Shown: in pieces, positions 60,293 to 64,000 of the stretch
Layout of the letters: the number at the start of each line of letters is the position of its first letter
Position numbering within the stretch: the stretch's first letter is position 1
NCBI GenBank assembly: GCA_965230605.1
Contig: CBDDLD010000004.1
Location: 1,054,001 to 1,118,000, forward strand
Direction of reading: 5' to 3'
Origin: CBDDLD01 sp965230605
GTDB lineage: Bacteria > Bacteroidota > Bacteroidia > Flavobacteriales > Flavobacteriaceae
Length of the DNA stretch: 64,000 bases
Position numbers and translations under genes: made by a program
The notes under the pieces: model-generated
The model's database searches: none
Seen by the model: only the letters and a program-made list of their open reading frames with translations
What the model was told of the DNA's origin: nothing

Positions 60293-60874
60293 TTAATCTT
60301 CCTTTGGTATGGGGATGGGCACGTTAACATCATTTTCATTGGTAAGCCTCCAACGCGTTCCATAAACATCCTCATAAAGGATACTATATACAAGACTATT
60401 CTTTTCGAGAACCTCTTTAAAAACCCGTATACCTGTTCTACTTTTTAACCATACGATCTCAATAGTTTGATTGGCAGGAAGTACATAACCTTCAGTAAAT
60501 GTACTGGTAGAGACCGGAACTGTATCTAATGCTTTGTTGGAGTTGAAAACATGCTCTATAAAGCGATCACTATTATCAAATGTAATACTGTCATTATACA
60601 CCATACTCACCTTTTTAATAAAAGCGGGACCTACACCTTTGTTACCTATTACAATCTTAAAGCCATCTGGTGTATTTGAGAACCATTGACTTAGATGAGG
60701 TAATACGCTAGCACTTTGTTGCTTTTGTATGAGTTTATTCTCTTCTCTGGCTAAATAGGATTGGTAGAGTAAAGCTATGAGCGAAATTACACTAATAAAT
60801 AGTGCCGAGGTGCTTACAATTTTATCAGTGGTCCATCGTATTTTCTTGCGTTCTTGAGTATTGTCTTCAGACAT
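60293..60874 (-). CDS. Hypothetical single-span membrane protein
   Basis: 193 residues. A basic N-terminus (NTQERKKIRWTTDKI) precedes one membrane segment (VSTSALFISVISLIALLY, about 20-37), then a domain of about 150 residues with FKIVIGNKGVGPAFIKKV, VLPANQTIEIVWLKSRTG and YSILYEDVYGTRWRLTNEND. The domain is beta-rich and could face the periplasm or cytosol. I do not recognise a family. It is divergent from the VWA/AAA+ pair with 93 bases between, and 80 bases downstream of it lies the BNR gene start. Confidence 0.7.
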   Translation of the reverse strand: MSEDNTQERKKIRWTTDKIVSTSALFISVISLIALLYQSYLAREENKLIQKQQSASVLPHLSQWFSNTPDGFKIVIGNKGVGPAFIKKVSMVYNDSITFDNSDRFIEHVFNSNKALDTVPVSTSTFTEGYVLPANQTIEIVWLKSRTGIRVFKEVLEKNSLVYSILYEDVYGTRWRLTNENDVNVPIPIPKED

Positions 60875-60967
60875 GTGTGGTTAGTTTAATAGTTAAAGTT
60901 AATAAAATGTTAGAATCCAAAAAAGAGTAAATGTTACATCATTAAAAAGCATTATTTTTATACTGCT

Positions 60968-62092
60968 ATGAATTATGACAGAAAAACATCGGGATTTATC
61001 TTCAAGTCTTATGAGGCACCTAATCAATCTCCGTTTGATAAACTTTTTGAGATTTTCAAGGAATTAATCACTTATACCTCAGGTGATTTTGATGAAGCTA
61101 TAGATTGGTTGAAGCAATTAGACGAAGAGTATAAGTTAACCACGCCAGAGTATACTATTGAAGATTTTATAGAGGACCTCAAAAAGAAAGGATATATCCG
61201 TGAAGAAATGGATCCGGATGGCAATGGAAATATTGCTATTACTGCGAAAACTGAACGTGCCATAAGGCAGCAAGCATTAGACCATATTTTTGGTAAAATC
61301 AAAAAAAGTGGTGCGGGTCAACACAAGAGTAAGCATTCAGGTCTTGGCGATGAGCATACCGGTGAATTTAGAGCCTATCAATTTGGTGATGCCATAGAGA
61401 AGGTATCGATCACCGAAAGCTTAAAAAATGCACAGATTAATCATGGGATTGGAAATTTTGAATTGACTGAAGAAGATTTAGTGGTCGAAGAGACACTTCA
61501 CAAATCCCAGATGAGTACGGTACTCATGATCGATATAAGTCATAGTATGATCTTGTATGGTGAAGATCGTATTACACCGGCTAAAAAAGTGGCGATGGCA
61601 CTTTCAGAATTAATCACCACTCGCTACCCGAAAGATACTTTAGACATTTTAGTATTCGGAAATGATGCATGGCCGATTGCTATCAAGGATTTACCTTATT
61701 TAAGAGTAGGACCATACCATACTAATACTGTGGCAGGATTACAATTGGCTATGGACATGCTACGCAGAAAGCGGAATACGAATAAACAAATCTTTATGAT
61801 CACTGATGGTAAACCAAGTTGCTTGAGAATGCCAGATGGACAGTATTATAAGAATAGTGCCGGATTAGACCCATTTATAGTCAATAAATGTTATGGAATG
61901 GCACAACAAGCAAGACGATTACATATACCGATTACAACATTTATGATCGCAGAAGACCCTTATTTGATGCGCTTTGTAAGAGCATTTACTCAGGCTAATA
62001 GAGGCAAAGCTTTCTACACTGGCTTAAAAGGTCTTGGTGAAATGATATTTGAAGATTACGAAACGAATAGAAAAAAGAGAATTAAAGGTTAA
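60968..62092 (+). CDS. VWA-domain protein, chelatase/CoxE type
   Basis: 374 residues, cytoplasmic. The N-terminal 165 residues are helical and charged; a von Willebrand A domain follows at about 180-350 with the MIDAS motif in LMIDISHSMI (Asp-x-Ser-x-Ser), a threonine in AGLQLAMD-type context, and FMITDGKPSCLRM. VWA proteins of this kind work with MoxR/chelatase AAA+ ATPases to remodel or insert metal into clients. The partner ATPase starts two bases after its stop codon. Confidence 0.88.
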   Translation: MNYDRKTSGFIFKSYEAPNQSPFDKLFEIFKELITYTSGDFDEAIDWLKQLDEEYKLTTPEYTIEDFIEDLKKKGYIREEMDPDGNGNIAITAKTERAIRQQALDHIFGKIKKSGAGQHKSKHSGLGDEHTGEFRAYQFGDAIEKVSITESLKNAQINHGIGNFELTEEDLVVEETLHKSQMSTVLMIDISHSMILYGEDRITPAKKVAMALSELITTRYPKDTLDILVFGNDAWPIAIKDLPYLRVGPYHTNTVAGLQLAMDMLRRKRNTNKQIFMITDGKPSCLRMPDGQYYKNSAGLDPFIVNKCYGMAQQARRLHIPITTFMIAEDPYLMRFVRAFTQANRGKAFYTGLKGLGEMIFEDYETNRKKRIKG

Positions 62093-62094
62093 TA

Positions 62095-63561
62095 ATGAAT
62101 ATTGAAACAATTACCACATTAGGAGCATTAAAAAAAGCTGGGTATACACCTAAGTCTATTAAAGAGGAATTAAGAACGAATCTGATTCATAATATAAAGC
62201 ACAATATCAATACGTTTGAAGGTATTCATGGCTATGAAAATTCGGTAATCCCTGAATTAGAGCGTGCCATCCTTTCCAGACATAATATCAATTTGTTAGG
62301 GTTGAGAGGTCAAGCAAAGACACGTTTGGCAAGGATGATGGTCAGCCTACTGGATGAATACATTCCTATTGTTGCCGGATCTGAGATCAATGATGATCCT
62401 ATGCTACCTATATCACGTTATGCCATCGAGCTAATTAAAGAAAAAGGGGACGAGACTCCTGTAGAATGGCTCCATAGAGAAGAACGATTTGCAGAAAAAT
62501 TAGCGACTCCGGATGTCACGGTTGCCGATATTATTGGTGATGTAGATCCTATAAAGGCTGCTAATTTAAAGCTGAGCTATGCTGATGACAGAGTGATTCA
62601 CTACGGAATGATTCCAAGGGCAAATCGTTGCATTTTTGTGATTAATGAGTTACCAGATCTACAGGCTCGTATTCAAGTAGCGCTTTTTAATATTTTACAA
62701 GAAGGCGATATACAGATCAGAGGCTTTAAGCTGCGCTTAGCCTTAGATATGCAATTTGTATTTACGGCCAATCCTGAAGATTATACGAATAGAGGTAGTA
62801 TTGTGACGCCATTAAAAGATAGAATCGGGTCACAGATTTTGACGCACTATCCGGATACGATAGAAATTGCAAAGACCATTACAAGCCAGGAAGCAAAATT
62901 GGTAGAGGGGCAGGCGGATCATATCTATGTGCCTGAATTGGCAAAAGAATTACTAGAACAGATAAGTTTTGAAGCTCGAGAAAGTGAATATGTGGACATT
63001 AAAAGCGGTGTCAGTGCGCGTATGAGTATTACTGCCTTTGAGAATTTAATAAGTGCTGCGGAACGAAGAGCATTGTTAGCTGATGATAACAATACTTCGG
63101 TACGCTTATCTGATTTCACCGGCGTTATTCCGGCCATTACCGGTAAGATCGAGTTGGTATATGAAGGCGAACAAGAAGGGGCTGATTTTGTGGCGAATAC
63201 ACTTATAGAAAGTGCGATCAAATCCCTATTCCCGAAATATTTTCCTAAGATTGAAAAACTTCAGAAGCAAGATGAAGAAACACCGTATGACGATTTAGTA
63301 TCATGGTTTTTCAATCAGAAGGATGGTTTTCAGTTATTAGATAATCTAAGAGAAAAGGAATATCAGTCCATCTTAGATAATGTGACACCATTAAATGATC
63401 TTATTGGAGAATATCAACCGAATTTAAGTGCTAAGGATACTTATTTTGTAAAGGAATTTATCCTTTGGGCTTTAGTAGAGTATAAGCAACTAAGTAAGTA
63501 TCGTTTTACTGAAGGCTTACAGTTTAAGGACCCTTACGGGAGTTTTATTAGTGGTATATAA
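62095..63561 (+). CDS. MoxR/magnesium-chelatase-type AAA+ ATPase
   Basis: 488 residues. The nucleotide site is GLRGQAKTRLAR near 72-83, where the canonical GK[S/T] is AKT preceded by Gln; Walker B-like CIFVINELPDLQARIQVAL and sensor FVFTANPEDYTNRG are present, with a C-terminal helical lid. These make it a chelatase-like AAA+ enzyme. With the VWA protein directly upstream it forms a two-gene remodelling unit; the client is not known, and no cobalt or magnesium pathway gene is next to it. Confidence 0.88.
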   Translation: MNIETITTLGALKKAGYTPKSIKEELRTNLIHNIKHNINTFEGIHGYENSVIPELERAILSRHNINLLGLRGQAKTRLARMMVSLLDEYIPIVAGSEINDDPMLPISRYAIELIKEKGDETPVEWLHREERFAEKLATPDVTVADIIGDVDPIKAANLKLSYADDRVIHYGMIPRANRCIFVINELPDLQARIQVALFNILQEGDIQIRGFKLRLALDMQFVFTANPEDYTNRGSIVTPLKDRIGSQILTHYPDTIEIAKTITSQEAKLVEGQADHIYVPELAKELLEQISFEARESEYVDIKSGVSARMSITAFENLISAAERRALLADDNNTSVRLSDFTGVIPAITGKIELVYEGEQEGADFVANTLIESAIKSLFPKYFPKIEKLQKQDEETPYDDLVSWFFNQKDGFQLLDNLREKEYQSILDNVTPLNDLIGEYQPNLSAKDTYFVKEFILWALVEYKQLSKYRFTEGLQFKDPYGSFISGI

Positions 63562-63562
63562 A

Positions 63563-64000
63563 TTACCAAGTACCTCGTGTTTTATGATTGGCATTACAGA
63601 GTCTTATGATCTCATCAATACGTTTTTGACGTGTTTCTTCGCGCTTGGCCTGATTTAACCAATACAAATAGCTTTTTCGATAACCCCGAGCAAAGCCCTC
63701 ATAGTTTTCGTAGGCTACAGGATTTAGGTCAAAAGCAGCTTTTAGATCTTCAGGGATGATGAGGTTTTCTACATTATCTAACTCGTACCAACTTCCATTG
63801 TCTTTGGCAATTTCTATGGACTTATAGCCGGATTCGTGAATTAAACCTGCGGCTTCTAATTCTATAATATGCTTTTTATTGACGGCACTCCACACACTCT
63901 TAGGCTTTCTTGGGCAGAAATACTGACGACGTTTGCCGTTGCCTAAGCTTTTTACTGTGGAGTCGATCCATCCAAAACAAAGTGCCATACGAACAGCTTC
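63563..64000 (-). CDS. YdeI/OmdA-family protein, truncated at window edge
   Basis: At least 145 residues. The reading frame stays open to the right edge (codons for Glu-Ala-Val-Arg precede the internal Met at 63988), and MALCFGWIDSTVK is normally internal in YdeI proteins, so the true start is outside. Visible are CFGWIDSTVK, FCPRKPKSVWSAVNKKHI, and LIIPEDLKAAFDLNPVAYEN followed by YLYWLNQAKREETRQKRI, typical of the family. Function unknown. It is convergent with the AAA+ gene, one base between stops. Confidence 0.85.
   Translation of the reverse strand, partial: EAVRMALCFGWIDSTVKSLGNGKRRQYFCPRKPKSVWSAVNKKHIIELEAAGLIHESGYKSIEIAKDNGSWYELDNVENLIIPEDLKAAFDLNPVAYENYEGFARGYRKSYLYWLNQAKREETRQKRIDEIIRLCNANHKTRGTW

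Noticed and set aside
1..64000. Mobile element, prophage, CRISPR or known defence island
   Set aside because: No transposase, integrase, direct-repeat array, Cas or restriction gene seen; gene content is core metabolism, envelope and respiration.

Overview
The window is a chromosomal segment of a Bacteroidota bacterium, most likely a marine-type Flavobacteriaceae. This is inferred from the AT-rich sequence, several TAnnTTTG-type -7 promoter boxes, and lineage-typical genes: a PorV/PorQ-family barrel, a fused CcoN-CcoO oxidase subunit, 2TM-domain proteins, LytTR regulators, a cyclophilin-FKBP fusion and a LETM1-related protein. I see no rRNA, tRNA, CRISPR array, insertion sequence or prophage, and no gene-free stretch above 300 bases.

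Layout. (1) 1-14734: one dense plus-strand surface-polysaccharide operon, cut at the left edge. It holds a sugar-nucleotide epimerase, about seven glycosyltransferases, a sialic-acid cassette (neuA, neuB, a CysE-like acetyltransferase, neuC), a Wzy/ligase-like membrane protein and the initiating sugar-phosphate transferase. Most neighbours overlap or lie within 5 bases. (2) 14736-26815: housekeeping and envelope genes: lnt, a PorV-like barrel, pssA, a TerC-family protein, a DUF6794-type protein, kdsD-tatC-CMD-lptB, recQ and a cyclophilin-FKBP isomerase. (3) 26921-33558: a TPR lipoprotein, a LytTR regulator, two beta-lactamase-fold serine hydrolases, and an ECF sigma factor with a YciI/DGPF partner (ECF42-like). 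(4) 33746-38079: a seven-gene operon with a LytS-type kinase fused to a 2TM domain, two free 2TM proteins, a membrane protein and a LytR-type regulator. (5) 38071-45131: DnaJ, the LETM1-related protein, a DUF4331 protein split in two exported halves with a TPR lipoprotein, facing an ECF sigma/RskA-like anti-sigma pair, and a degenerate Cu/Zn-SOD-like lipoprotein. (6) 45219-56946: a microaerobic respiration block: hemN, usp, the full cbb3 oxidase set (ccoI, ccoS, ccoNO, ccoQ, ccoP, ccoG, ccoH, safE) and a Crp/Fnr regulator. (7) 56997-64000: a large secreted BNR/sortilin-like protein, a one-membrane-segment protein, a VWA/AAA+ pair and a YdeI-family gene cut at the right edge.

The most informative new signal is regulatory. 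A Crp/Fnr-type palindrome (ATGA-N6-TCAT, with the same six central bases each time) occurs before hemN, before ccoS-NOQPGH-safE and before ccoI. In all three its centre lies 29.5 bases upstream of a -7 box, in the same orientation. The Crp/Fnr gene next to ccoI is the obvious candidate regulator, so anaerobic haem synthesis, the copper pump and the high-affinity oxidase look like one regulon readable from sequence alone. Other items worth following are the sialic-acid cassette with its unassigned GT-B protein, the LytS-2TM operon, the split DUF4331 cluster with a 14-bp hairpin, and a long hairpin at 42528-42591.
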